This document shows positions 46,164-58,087 of a stretch of 64,000 bases of DNA, piece by piece. The stretch comes from Euryodendron excelsum (lineage: Eukaryota > Streptophyta > Magnoliopsida > Ericales > Pentaphylacaceae): contig CM065388.1 of NCBI GenBank assembly GCA_033060915.1, forward strand, positions 21,747,001-21,811,000. The letters run 5' to 3'. Numbering within the stretch: the stretch's first letter is position 1; each line of letters starts with the position of its first letter. A program made the translations under genes and the position numbers. Below the pieces are notes generated by a model, which saw only the letters and a list, made by a program, of their open reading frames with translations, did not search any database and was not told the origin of the DNA.

Positions 46164-46168
46164 GTTAC
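46164..46168. repeat. Right TSD of solo LTR B (GTTAC)
   Basis: Exact copy of 41449-41453 directly after ...GTGCTTACA. Confidence 0.93.
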
Positions 46169-48345
46169 GTGTAGGGAAGACGCACTAAACTATCACCCTA
46201 CCCCGCCCTTGTAGTACCTACATGTCTATTCACTCTAGATTCATCCAATAAAGTCTTCAATTGATATATGTCCAAAACTAGCCACTTTTCAAAAAGAATA
46301 TTTAAAAAGAAATTTAACATGATGCATGATATGCAAATGCAATAGAAAGATTTAATTTTGAAAATAGATTTGAAAAGAACTTGATTTTGATTTGAAAGAA
46401 AGTTTTAGAAATTGGAAATAGATTTTTAGAATTGGAAGTTTGAAATAGAACATGGAATTGGAAATTGGAAAAAAGTTATGATTGCACCCGTGAGGGTTAC
46501 CTAGGTATCCCTATGGAGGAATCAGGTCAGTCGTAGTTCGGACAAGAGTTCAATAGAAAATAGAAGATTTGATTTAAAAAAGAGACTTTGATTTGAAACT
46601 CGGAATAGACGATTTGAAATCAGGATTGAACTTAGACATAGAATTGAACTTGAAAGAGGATTTGACCCTTGAAAGAGAACCTAGACTAGATTTGGAAAGA
46701 TAGAGTTTTGGGAAACCTAGACTAAGGAAAGATAGGGTTTAAGAAAGATTTGACTTGACTTGGAAGGGTTTTAGAAAAGATTTGACTCGAATGTTGGACT
46801 TGGAAGGTTAGGGAAAGATTGGAATTTAAGAAAGATTGGATTTAGATAAAGGTTTAAATTAGGAAAGTTTCAAAATAGGAAAATTTCATTTTAGGAAAGA
46901 TTTTCGAATTAGGAAAGGTTTCAAAATAGGAAAGTTTTCATTTTTAGGGAAGTTTCGAATTAGGAAAGCTTTGAAATAGGAAAGGTTTTGAAATTGGAAA
47001 GTTTGGAAATTTAGAAAGTTTAGAATTTTAGAAAGATTGAAGTTTGAGTTTTAAAAAAATTTGAAACTAGGAAAGTGTTTCGTTTAACAAAGATTTAAAG
47101 ATTTAGATTTAGGAAGTTGAAATTTGAAAAGGTATGGAATTGGGAAAGATCAAATTTGGAAGATTAAGAAGCCTAAAGTTTAAGGAAAGATCTAAAATTT
47201 TAGGTTTTGAAAACTTAAGGTTTAGGAAAGTATGAGATTAGGAAGGATTGTGATTAGGGAAGATTTAGATTTTGTTTCTAAGAAAGAGATGATTTGATTT
47301 TGTTTCCAAAAACAGAGGATATGATCTAGCTTCCTAAATGGAGAGATTGGATTTGGTTTCTTAAAGAGAAGATAAGATTTGACATGGAATTGGAAATGGA
47401 CGCTTTAGAAATCCTAGATTTGGAAGTCTATGATTTGATGTAGGAAATAGGTTTTTTGAAATTTATGATTTTGATGTAAAAATGTTTTAGGAAAGATAAT
47501 TAGGGTTTCTTAATCATTGGCTTTACGGCTTGACTTGGGCTTCATGGTAAAGAGTTTTTAGAAGGTGAGTTTTTAGAAAGGAAGGTTTTTGGGAAGGAAA
47601 TCTAAGGAGTATTTTTAGAAAATGATTTTGAAAAGAGAGTTTTTGGAAAGGGATTTTTGGAAAGAATTTTTAAGAAGGAAACTTAAGGAGCGTTTTTAGA
47701 AAGTGAATTTTGAGGAGAGCTTTTGGAAAGGAGTTTTCAGGAAAGCATGTTGGAAAAGATATTTTGAAGAAGATTTTAAAAAGAGGTTTTGGAGTGGATT
47801 TAAGAAGGAGATTTTGAAAAGTAAGTTTGAAAAACAATTTGGAAAGAGATGGAATATGGACTTTTGCAAGCCTTTAAAAATATCACACTTTCCTAAAATA
47901 ATTCTAACCATGATAAGATTAGAACCATTCTATGATTGTGGTTTTGAAAACAACAAGAATTTGAAAATATGGATCATATTGGTCACTTTAAATGTAACAC
48001 TTTCCTAAAGTAACCCTAACCGTGGAAAGGCTAGAATTACCCTAGGATTATGATTTTGAAAACAAGTTTTGAAAAAGAAGATTTTAACACAAGTTTTGAA
48101 AACAATTTTGATACAAGTTTTGAAAACCAGTTTGAAAACGGATTTTAGAGGGATGCATGATTATGATATGCACAATGTAAGTTGGGGTCGTGAACATACA
48201 AGGTTAAAGCCTTCACCACATAATCAAGGGGGCCGAACCCACGTGGTCTCCGGTTAGACTAAGAGAAAGCCCCCAACACGGTGATTTTCAATGGTCTAAT
48301 CCTACACATGGACCGAGAAGTCCCTTGTTTCAAGCATGCAATAAA

Positions 48346-48366
48346 GGGGGGGGGGGGGGGGGGGGG
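48346..48366. repeat. G21 run in LTR A
   Basis: The homologous sites in LTRs B and C have only short GGGAGGG or GGGGGAG, so the run expanded after insertion of A or is an assembly error. Confidence 0.9.
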
Positions 48367-48457
48367 AAGAAGATGGGGGATTAAAATAGTAGAAAACCTA
48401 AGTGCGTTAGGAGAGAGAAGAGAGAGTAGGGAGTGCGTAAACGTAAAGAGAGAGCCT

Positions 48458-48459
48458 AC
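48458..48459 (-). promoter_or_regulatory. Putative 5' splice site in LTR A leader
   Basis: The minus strand reads GACGCAAG|GTAGGC, with the last leader base (48460) 325 bases from the TATA box edge, as in B and C. Confidence 0.4.
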
Positions 48460-48784
48460 CTTGCGTCTTCTTTTATTTGCTTGTTCGGTTTGCTTTCTTT
48501 ACTTCAATCTTTACTTTGCTCTGCGTTGTTCTTTGAGAGCTTGCTTTGATCTTCGGGAGCTTAGGAGTTGCAGCACTTCAAGTCTTCAATGGAGGCTTTG
48601 GAGGCTAGTGTATGAGTGGATAGGGGCGTATGTGAGTGTATATGAACTAGGGTTTTTGTATGGAGGCTAGGGTTTGGAAAACCTAAAGAAGACTAGGGTT
48701 TGGAGAGGCTATGAGCTCTTTGTATTGAAGAATAGGGTTTTTGGACTGAGTTTGCGGACCCTTTTCATGAAGGAGGAGGCTCTG

Positions 48785-48792
48785 TATTTATA
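48785..48792 (-). promoter_or_regulatory. TATA box of LTR A
   Basis: TATAAATA on the minus strand, followed by CAGAGCCTCCTCC and a leader with repeated AAACCCTAG (telo-box-like) motifs. Confidence 0.65.
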
Positions 48793-50270
48793 GGGAGAGG
48801 AATGACTTGGCACCTGTTGCAGTGGCGCCAGGCAAAAAATCATTCTAGCGTTACTAGGAGTGGCGCCAACCACTTAAGAAAGTTTTAAGGTCAGCAAGCA
48901 ACGTATCTTCAGAAGATTTGGGGGCCTGTACTAGTGATTACCATACAATTTTTAGCATGGTTTCACTAGGAGTGGCTTCGGAAGGTTCGAGAATGATTTA
49001 AAGGGTCAAGAATGGCCAGGAAGGCCAGAAAGAGACAAAAACCCTTAAAACAGCGTCTCGGGGGTAATAGACTTGAAAAATGATGTCAAGACGTGACGGA
49101 AGGGTTGACCGGGCCATTAGGGACAAAACGGTCAATCGGACCAGAAAGCTACCGGGATGGACTCGGAATATCCCAGATGAAGACTCAAGACTTAAAAAGG
49201 CGACCGGCCTACTAGGAGCAAAATAGTCATTTTGCACTCGGTTTGCCGGAACTGAGTCGAAATAATCCGGAAAGATATTGGAAAGATAAGAAGCAATCTT
49301 GGGAGGTTACCAGTTTGATACCCAGAGCCGGTGTGGTTCCCGGGGCCCTCGAATGCATAGGGGCAAAATGGTCATCTTGACTAGAATGTCTCAGAATTGG
49401 CCCGAAACTGACTGGAAGACACCTAATCATGCCGAATTATCTTTAAGACAATCTTGGAAGGGTGACCGGGGTGACCTTACCATTCTGAGGACTTTGGTAC
49501 TGTCTCAAGAAACGTGCTGAAAATGGCCCTCGGGGCAGTTTGGTCATTTTTCATCGGAGTGGGTAAGCAAGCACTGGTGTTGAACTGGGTTTTGAGTGTT
49601 TCTGTCACTCTAATGGTGGTCACGTGATATAGGGGTTTGTTGGCAATTCCTTATATTGACCTATTTGCGAGTGTTTCCACCACTTTGACGGTTGCAATAT
49701 TTACAAGTAATTTTGTTACTCTAACAGGCCACGATCATTCAAGAGACTGCCTAATCTCTGGAAGCTACTAGGTGGACTTAGTGCCTGAGGAATTAACTTT
49801 CTCGAAAGGCGTGCTAAAACGGACATTTCTACATTGGTGGGCTAGCAGGCGCCAAAGGTGGACCGTTCTACTATCTAGGGGACTTGGGGTCTCGTCCCGG
49901 TCGACGAGTTTGAAGGGACTTACCATTCCGAAGAACTATAAAAAATGTGCCGGATAGGATGGACTTACCAGCTCGAGGAATCAACTATCTCGAAAGGTGT
50001 GCTGAATTTAATTAGAATTGGAATTGGAATTGGATTGAAAAGGAGACTTACCGTCTTCGAAAAGACGTGCCTACTGGAATTGGACCGAACAATGCCCCCA
50101 AGGACTTTTTGGTCATTTGGCCTTTATTTGGGCCCAATGGGCCCGCGAAGCGATCGATTGACTGGATTAGACTTGGAAAGCTAATTTAAATCGGAATATG
50201 TCCATATTGACTTGAACACAAGTCTGAACGGACTGGAGATTGCTGAGCGGATAAAAATGGGGTGCTTATA

Positions 50271-50288
50271 GCTGCCCCTCTTCTTCTG
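50271..50288 (-). promoter_or_regulatory. Polypurine tract of the A-C element
   Basis: The minus strand reads CAGAAGAAGAGGGGCAGC directly before LTR A, the expected primer site for second-strand synthesis. Its presence on this side fixes the element on the minus strand. Confidence 0.85.
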
Positions 50289-53231
50289 TCTTCGCCTGTC
50301 AAAGACAGAAAACGATAGTGTAAGAGTCCCATGTTGACCGTGAGGCGGTCAGAGGGACGGACTTTGGAAATTTTAGAGAATAGGAGTCTGGAAATGGATA
50401 TTGGGCCTAAAAGGCCTTTGAAATCAAGTTTTGGTGGGAAAAAGGGCAGAACTGTCTGGAATTGAAAGCTGGCACCACTAGCAGTGGCGCCCTTGTTAAA
50501 ATTGGCTTGGCGCCACTGCTTGGGATCAAAACTAGAAATATTTCTGATTCGAACACTTGCGGGATTTGAAGGATTTTCCCAAAACCAAGAGGCATTGTGA
50601 GGAAACCAACTTAGACACTGCAACGGTGCTTCATAGGGACCACGAGGGATTGCCGGAAGTAGACTTCGTCGCCAGAAGAGAAGATTTCGCTGGGGAACTC
50701 CAATAGGTGAGTTTTTGATTTTATATTGATTTCAGTGTGTAGAATTCCGTTTGAGCCATGTGAACAGTGAAAATTAATGTTTTTATATGTTTTGAACACT
50801 GTGGTGAAGTTATTTTTACATTTTGGTGACTGTTTGATTGAATTTGAGTGATTTTTCGTGATTATGCGATGGGGGTATCTGCAGGAATTGGGGGTTTATC
50901 CCTACAGCTTTGGGTATTGAGTTTTTTAGCTAGATTTTTATACGGTGTCTTAGAAAAATGTGTTTAACAACAGTGTAAAATTTTGTGATTTTTTGAAAAC
51001 TTTTTAGATTTTTAATTTTTAAAAAAATAAAAAAATACTTAGAAAAATAGGAAAAATTAAGAAGTTGATGAATTTATTAGAGTTTAGAGTTTAGAAAAAT
51101 GTAGGGATATTTAAGAAAACATTTAAAGTAATTTTGAGAAATTTTAGGACAATTCTGAAAACCATTGATTTGTTGAAAAATAAACAAGTCTTTTGAAAAA
51201 TTTAGAAATTTGAAAAATGTGCGCGGGTGTTGGTGTGATTGTGACGTTGTGCGGTGCATGGTTTATGTTTTGTGTTGATATCGTGGGCATTGTAGGGATC
51301 GTTTTTAAGCAAAACTTTGCCAAAATTTTTAAAAATTCAGAAAAAGGGGTTGGAAAAATTTTGGAATAAAATCTTTTAGAAGAAAAAAGACAGAAAACCC
51401 TAGAGATTTAGAAAATCCATTTGACTCGAAGTTGGAAAATCAAAATGTGTAGGAAATTCATTTTGACTCGGACGTTGAAAAATTAAAATGTGTAGGAAAT
51501 TCTTTTTGACTTGAAAGTTGAAAAATCAAAATGTGTAGGAAATTCATTTTGACTGACGAGACTGGATATTTGAAGACAAACGAAGAGATTTGGGATTTGA
51601 TAGAAATTTTGGAACAAAATTTTTTTTTCCGGAACCTTGAAAACTTTTTAAGGAAGAAATTTTTTTTTTTTTCGAAAACCTGGAATACCAATTAGAATAG
51701 ACATAAGATTAGAAAACTTTGAGATGGAATGAGAAACTCTGAGATTTGATTTTGTAGATTTTGGACTATGACTACTAGAATGGATTTTTGGGAAGAAAAA
51801 CATTTTAGAAATTGACTTTCGAGAATTAATTTTGAACTGTAAGGGAATTAGAAAATCTTTTGAAAATGGATTTTGAAAAAAAATTTTAGGAGGAAAGAGT
51901 TTTTTTGTAAAATTTGGAGAAAAGGGTTAGGAAACTTTTTTGAGCGTTGAGTTTTAAAAACCTTTTGAATCAGCTATATCAAGATCTACCGGCAGTTGTG
52001 TCATCACTTTTTTTTTACTCACGCTTCTATCCTTGGTTATTATTATTATTATTATTATTATTATTTTTCCTGCTTTTATTTGTTATTTACTTATACCGTA
52101 TATTAATAACTCTTACCTTAGCTTACCTTTTAGGATGGCAGACGTGGGCAACGACTGATTTGAGAAGAGACGCTGCTCTGGGAAGGCGACTCGGACAGTT
52201 TTTGTTAGCAGCTCCAGTCGTTCCAGGGGTGGTTAGCGATCTGCTGGACATACATCTTCTAGCTAGAGCGGACGGGGGATTAAATCTCTAGTCGCCCCCT
52301 TCTTCTCAATTAAGCCAGCTTTTGAAGAAGAGATGGATACCAAAGTTTCCCACTTGTGAACTTTAGGATGGCCGACGCTATTTTGTGTTGACTACGAATT
52401 TGGTATGATGGGTATCCTCCATATGAGTGGGACATCTTTCGCTGGTCCTTTGGTTGTACGGCTTCTCTCTTATTGGTGCAGCTCATTTTTGGCAGTGGTT
52501 CCCTTCTGGCCACCTGACTTGTCTTTCTTCTGTGAGGTCACCCTCTCCTACCACGAGTATGGTTTCTTCCTAGGTCTTTGAAAGGATTTGGCTGACATTA
52601 TGGGGCTTATTTTTCTTGATGGTTACATCACAGTTGTCTCATCTCAACTTGGGCTCCATCGTGCAGTCCTTTCTTCTGATCCTCTGCCCCAGTTTCTTTA
52701 TGTTCTAGTAAAGTTTCTATTTTCCCACTTTCAATTTGTGGTAGGCATGATAGCTCATCCAGTTGATTGGCACTCTTCTCAAGATTGGTTAGTCTCTCGC
52801 ATGGTGGCCCTGGCTTTGCTCTTTGTAAGATTCTTGGTGTTCTCCTCAAGGGAATGACATGGTTGAATGCCGATTACGTGTACTGCTTGCTAGGATTCAT
52901 GAAGGGCACTTATATACTCCTATAGTTGTGGAGGAGACCTTCGTGAGCCTTACTAGACTCCATTAGGGGGCCAATGCACATTTTCGGGGATGTTCTTTAC
53001 TATTTCAGCTTTGGGTGATCAGACACCTATTTGTTACTCATCTTTTTCAGCATACATGGTATCCCAAGTCGTAAGTCATTTGATTGGGGAGGTTGAGGGT
53101 GGGTCATTGCCCCATTCTTTGTTTCTTGTCGGTTGTGGAAATCTGAGTTTTCTGAGGTGTGTGCCAATGCTGGAGATGTTTGAAGGGTGGCTTTAGCTCT
53201 TTTTTGCGTTTTGCCTCGTTCCCTATTTCTT

Positions 53232-53235
<4 letters not shown>

Positions 53236-53275
<40 letters not shown>
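53236..53275. repeat. (GA)n microsatellite
   Basis: About 40 bp of uninterrupted GA. Confidence 0.97.
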
Positions 53276-53281
<6 letters not shown>

Positions 53282-53929
53282 TAGAGTTAATTTTTGTACA
53301 AAAACAGTCTACTTATGCCAATTCTAAAAATGCACAGGAAAATGGGTGAATGCATGTTATACTTTATTTATTTTTATTTTTTTATGAATGCATATGGAAT
53401 TAGGTGTATGACTTATTTTGTACGTCCTACTTTATATATATATATATATATATTTTTTTTTTTCCTTTATAAATGCACAGATTCATACAGGAATGGAATT
53501 TAATACATGTTATACTTTTTGGATGAATTTACATACAGGAATGGAATTGAATGCATGTCATGCCTTTGATGAATACATGAGTAAATACAAACTACACAGG
53601 AATTTAATGGATGTATGGGTTATACATGTCATGGATGCATTATACTACTCGTATATAAACTATTTACAAAGAATGTCCCAGGATTACCCAGGGCCAATAC
53701 TCTCAGGATTTTGTTTCCCTTTCAGGATTCTGCTTCATTTAATTTTGTTCCATTTTTATCGGGGTGTGATAGCATTTGCACCATTCTCTAGGAATCTTGA
53801 CATTTTGGTTTGCTATCCTATCCCTACTTTCTACAGGGTTGCTGTTTGGGATTTTTCTGACCTCACTTGATTTTCTCTCTCAGATTTCAAAAATGCCACC
53901 GTGGCTAGAGCGACAACTCGCATGCCCTT

Positions 53930-54480
53930 TGCAGAGCGATAAACAGCTAAGCCCTCAATCTGAAAGACTTCTTTTAGGACTGTAATGTAGGCTGGGTTTA
54001 GGGGTTGTAAGAAACAAAAGGATACTTGGGCTCAAAGATCTTATTTTAGTGGGTTGTTTAAACCAAAACCATCTGAGCACACATTGGAGCATGAGATTGC
54101 CCTTGCTTTCCCTTCCAGTTCTCCTTTCTCATCCTACTTATCTTGGTATTGTTCAGGCTTAAGCAATTTTCTTTGATCAGAGAGGATTTTAATTGGGACC
54201 GTAACGTAGGCTAGGTTAAGGGGTTTATGAATGAAAAGGATACGCAGGCTCAAATTTGATGTTACTTCCAGTATGGTTTAGAACCACACCATCCTTGGTT
54301 GGTCTTCCAGCAGAGTTTCGTCCCCTGATATCCTCATTTAGCTTCAGGAACACATCTACCTCATTTAGATCAAGCAATCTTTTTTTCAATCGGAGAGGAC
54401 TTTAATAGGATCGTAATGTTGGCCATGGTTTCGGGTTTTTACAAGAAAGGGTAAATGCTTGAACCTATTGCTTCTACTGG
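53930..54480. repeat. ~215-bp tandem repeat, three units
   Basis: GGACCGTAACGTAGGCT-like cores recur at about 53978, 54197 and 54409, each preceded by AGGACTTTTA-type sequence and followed by an AAAGGATAC...GGCTCAAA block. Units are 212-219 bp apart and clearly diverged. Confidence 0.8.
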
Positions 54481-56142
54481 GCTTCTTTGTTACCTAGGAT
54501 TACCTTTGAATAACTATATATTCTTCAAGGAGTTCACCTTTCTTGTAGTTTGATCCTTGACCTTCTAACGGAGTTGCCCCTTTATTTTATTTCTCTCTCT
54601 TCTTTGTTTTTTTTTTATTTATTTCTTTTGACTTGCCTTGTGGTAGCTTTTTCTCTTTGCTTTTCTATTTCTTCCCTTTCTTTTTGCTTTCTGCGAGACG
54701 AACATTTTCACAACTTTTTTCTCACAGATCTTTTCCTTAGCATTTCAATTTAATCCATTGTGGGCGGTAATCTCTAGGTTGGGATTTCTTTCTAGACAAA
54801 AAAGGTAACAGGCTCAACAGGTTTGATAAGGGCTGCTTTTAACTGTATGGGGAATAAAATGAGGGCCTTTTTTCATTTTGAACAAGATTGCTTGATCCAT
54901 AGAGCTTGCATATTACTTCAGCTTGATGGTCGATGACATTCTCTGCTAGATCTTCTGCTGCCCGTCTGCCCCAATGTGGGGGGATGGTTTCGGATCGGGG
55001 TTGACAAAAAAAAAAAAAATCTTTCGCTTTCTGCGAGGCACTAGTGGGTAAAGCAAAGGGGTTATTTTTGTGTATGGTAGTAGAATTGAGGGCCTTTAAT
55101 CATTTCAAATTGAATTGCTTACTCCTTAAAGCCTTTCTACAAAATTTAAACAATATTCGTAGAGATTATGCATTTCTGCTAGTAAACCACTATATATTCT
55201 ATCGAATCAACTACTCTGTGCTTACCCCAGTGTGGGAAATGGTTACTAGTTTTGGGTTATCTGAAAAGAAATCATGTACGGCTCTAGTGGGCTGACCAAA
55301 GGATAGTGTTTATTTGAGATAAATAGAACAATGACTTATCATCATTTTGAGGACTCGGCTACTCATCGCTTAGCCAGGATATCACGCATGTATCGTCTCT
55401 TCGATGAACTCCACACCTCCTTGCTGAGACTATTTTTTTCCTATCTCTCACTCTCTCTTTGTCTCTTAAAGGTTTTAACCCCCTTTAAGTGGGTTGCCCA
55501 TGCTATCCCATCCTTCAAGTCTAGTCATTACAAAATGAAAAAGAATCCCTAAAAGTAATAATTATCCACAAGAGTATGAGACAAAGGTGATAAATTAGAA
55601 ATTACCTATTTTTATTTAATAACATGATTACATGGCATGCAATGTTTATTTAAAGAAGATATGCGAGAACTAGAAAGATGAAAAGAAAATAAACGAATTT
55701 TATGAAAACCTCCCTTTTCTTGTGAACCTCTTAGTGAGAACCCCTAAAAGGGGTTTGAAACTGTGTCAACTTCTTTGGTACTTCATTCTCCAGGTGTATC
55801 ACCAAACGATGGAGGATAAATTAACAGATCTCTCGTGGCGTTTGGCATGCCCTTGGAAGTTAGGAGATTTTTTTGTAGTAATGCATGGGTCTGACAGAAC
55901 TTTGCAAACGGTGATGGCTTCTTCTACATGGACGGTGGTTGTTGTGGCATGGCATGAAGGTAACATCTTGTAGATGGATGGTTAGTTCTTCTTGCTCTTT
56001 AATGTAGGTTCGACCTCTTTTAACAACTAGGCTCATCCTTCCATGAGTTTGAATCAGGTGGGGTGCTAGAGGGATTCCATGAATTTGGTTGTGCTCTTTA
56101 ACCTAGAAAAGAAAAAAGAAAAATAAAATGCAGTCAGCATGT

Positions 56143-57310
56143 GGAGTTGGAAGTTCTATGCGATGCATGTCCTATAGAGGTCCCTTATTTGAGGGAATCT
56201 AGGCATGATGCGTAGTCCATTTTAGAGGGGGTTTTGCCCCTTATGCAGTACAATACCTCTTCATCATGGGCCAGTTGATATTTCTTTGTTTGGGCAATCT
56301 TGCCTCCATAGACTGAGAGAGATTTGTGCCTCTCTCAAGATATGGTTCTATGCATGTCATAAATCCTTAGGGTTGAGGAAGCCTAAGGAGTTTTGGTAGG
56401 TTCGATTAATATGAGATCGGATTACTCCTTTCTCCCCACGGTTGATTGAATGCATGAGAATGAAATGACTTGAGTTTCTTGGAACTCTTGTCTCAGAATG
56501 GATATGAATGCATAAGCATAATAGAAGTGCACGTGTGAGTAGTATGATAATAATAAATTGATGGATTAGGAAAACCCCCTTCTTGTCTTGCTTCTGTCTT
56601 GGGTTCTCTTAGTACTTGGAGATGAGGAGGGGGAGGATAGAAGACAAGAAACAAAAGAGAAGTCAGTGCCTCGATTTGAAAATTTTTATGCAATGCATGT
56701 CTTAGGGGTGCCCCTACTTGAGAGGGAGACTAAGCATGATGTATTGGCTCACTTTTGAAGGTAGGGGGTTTGCCCCTGTATGCAAGTACCTTACCATAGA
56801 TCAGGAACCTACATTCATTCATACGTTCAATTGTGAAAAGTAAAATAATACATTGAACTTTGAATTTAGAATACAAGAGGAAACAGAGTACACCTTAATG
56901 GGGGGAGAGGGAAACATTTTTCTTTGGACTTCCACCTATCTAATTTTATATATGAAATCCTAAACTACTCTTGAGTCTTCGGATTCGCCTTCTTTGGATT
57001 CGATGTTAAGGAGCTTGCTGAGAGACCTTGTTGATTGATTGCCCCTGGTCTTCTTGGCAATACTATCTCCGTGAGTGCAGAGGGATTGGGGCCTCTCTTT
57101 ATGAAATGACTTAAAATGCATGCAATGATTCCTTAGGGTTACGTGGGAATCCTTAGGGTTTGGGTAGGTTTAATGCAAGGGAGAGTGAATTTGGTGTCAC
57201 TCTTAATGGGTTGATCATATGCATGAGAATGCAGTGAGTTGAGTTATTCTGGAACTTTTATCTTGGGATGCCATATTATATGCATGAATATGGATGCAAA
57301 GAGTATAAGG
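56143..57310. repeat. Imperfect 0.5-0.8-kb direct duplication
   Basis: Blocks recur in the same order: ATGCATGTC...GGGGTGCCCCTACTTGAG (56165; 56695), GAGGGGGTTTTGCCCC-like (56224; 56760), GATTGGGGCCTCTC-like (56320; 57085), AATCCTTAGGGTT (56370; 57150) and GCATGAGAATG (56451; 57221). The spacing grows from 530 to 770, showing indels since duplication. Confidence 0.75.
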
Positions 57311-58069
57311 AAAGAGAATGCAATGGTAAAGTAAACGTGCATGCATGAGCAGTTAGACAGGCATTATAACAGTAAGAATACAGTCATTCTAACAACAGGA
57401 TTAAACAGATATAAAGGAAAGTAAAAACAGTCGCCCTTTTCTCCATGATTTTGGAAAATGGTGCACGTCTTAAATCCGGCAGAGGTTCGGTTATGCATTG
57501 TGTCTATATAAGCATGAGGATGAGGGTTTACTAATGCATCGTAAAAAGGCTCGGTTGCTGGATCTTCAAACCTAGACCCACTCCCTGAGGTGGTGCCATG
57601 ATCAGTTGGTGATCCGAGCAGGGGAACCATCAAGAGGCCGTAGGCGAAGAAACTGACACAGCATCGTGTCAACAACCAATATACCGTTCCCCCTTCTAAC
57701 TAGACGGGACAGATCAGGGTAAAGAATGCAAGTATGCAGAATGCAAGTGCACGTGCAGTGTGTGTGTGATTTTTGAAAGCAGAGGAAAGAGCCCAACAAC
57801 TCCCATCCATCCTGTTCATCACATTCATTCATGCATAGTAGTTAGTATAACATAAAACAATAATGCAAACAAAAACCCACCTACAAAACAAAGATGCAAG
57901 AGTTAGTATGTAGATGGCAAACTTAATGCAAGATAATATGAATGAAGTTAAATGCATGTTTTTGAAAATAACTTTGAAAATTTAAAGTGGATAGAATTGG
58001 ACAAGTTAATTGAAGACTCTACATGGGTGAATGGTGAAAAGACATGACAATGGCCTAACCCTCTAAGTG

Positions 58070-58087
58070 TCCCCAGTGGAGTCGCCA
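58070..58087 (-). promoter_or_regulatory. Primer-binding site, tRNA-Arg type
   Basis: The minus strand reads TGGCGACTCCACTGGGGA two bases after the end of LTR C. Its complement, TCCCCAGTGGAGTCGCCA, looks like a tRNA 3' end plus CCA and agrees with a plant tRNA-Arg (CCG) end except for one base, as I recall that tRNA. Priming by tRNA-Arg is characteristic of Ogre-type elements. This site fixes LTR C as the 5' LTR. Confidence 0.8.

Larger units (their letters stand above)
46169..50270 (-). mobile_element. LTR A, main piece (3' LTR of the A-C element)
   Basis: On the minus strand it starts TATAAGCACCCCATTTTTAT (TG decayed to TA) immediately after a polypurine tract. It matches LTR C closely through the U5 and micro-repeat zones, including an almost identical run around 46260-46680 versus 58560-58980, so A and C are the LTR pair of one element. 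Internal marks are the TATA box (48785-48792), putative donor (48458-48459), a G21 run (48346-48366) and GGCGCC palindromes (48806-48872). Short open frames inside have no family signature. Confidence 0.9.
50289..58069 (-). mobile_element. 7.8-kb internal region of A-C, no gag/pol recognised
   Basis: Between primer-binding site and polypurine tract no protease, RT, RNase H, integrase or gag signature appears on either strand. The longest minus-strand frames (57364-57675, 103 codons; 52628-52849, 73 codons, charged) have no family match. Visible content: GGCGCC motifs near the PPT (50470-50520), a ~54-bp tandem (51410-51560), (TTA)n (52037-52064), (GA)n (53236-53275), a ~215-bp tandem (53930-54480) and a larger duplication (56143-57310). 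This looks like a long repeat-rich untranslated region in an element that has lost its genes, i.e. non-autonomous. Lost or very divergent ORFs cannot be excluded without a search. Confidence 0.75.

Noticed and set aside
47703..48008. Plus-strand open frame in LTR A (and minus-strand frames at 47696-47911 and 59931-60161)
   Set aside because: Lys/Phe/Glu-rich translations of the GGAAAG/TTTT micro-repeat zone; homologous positions in LTRs B and C do not keep a consistent frame.
48281..48670. 129-codon plus-strand frame in LTR A and related 69-codon frame at 60697-60906
   Set aside because: Antisense to the TATA-defined transcript; includes the G21 run; similarity between the two only reflects LTR homology.
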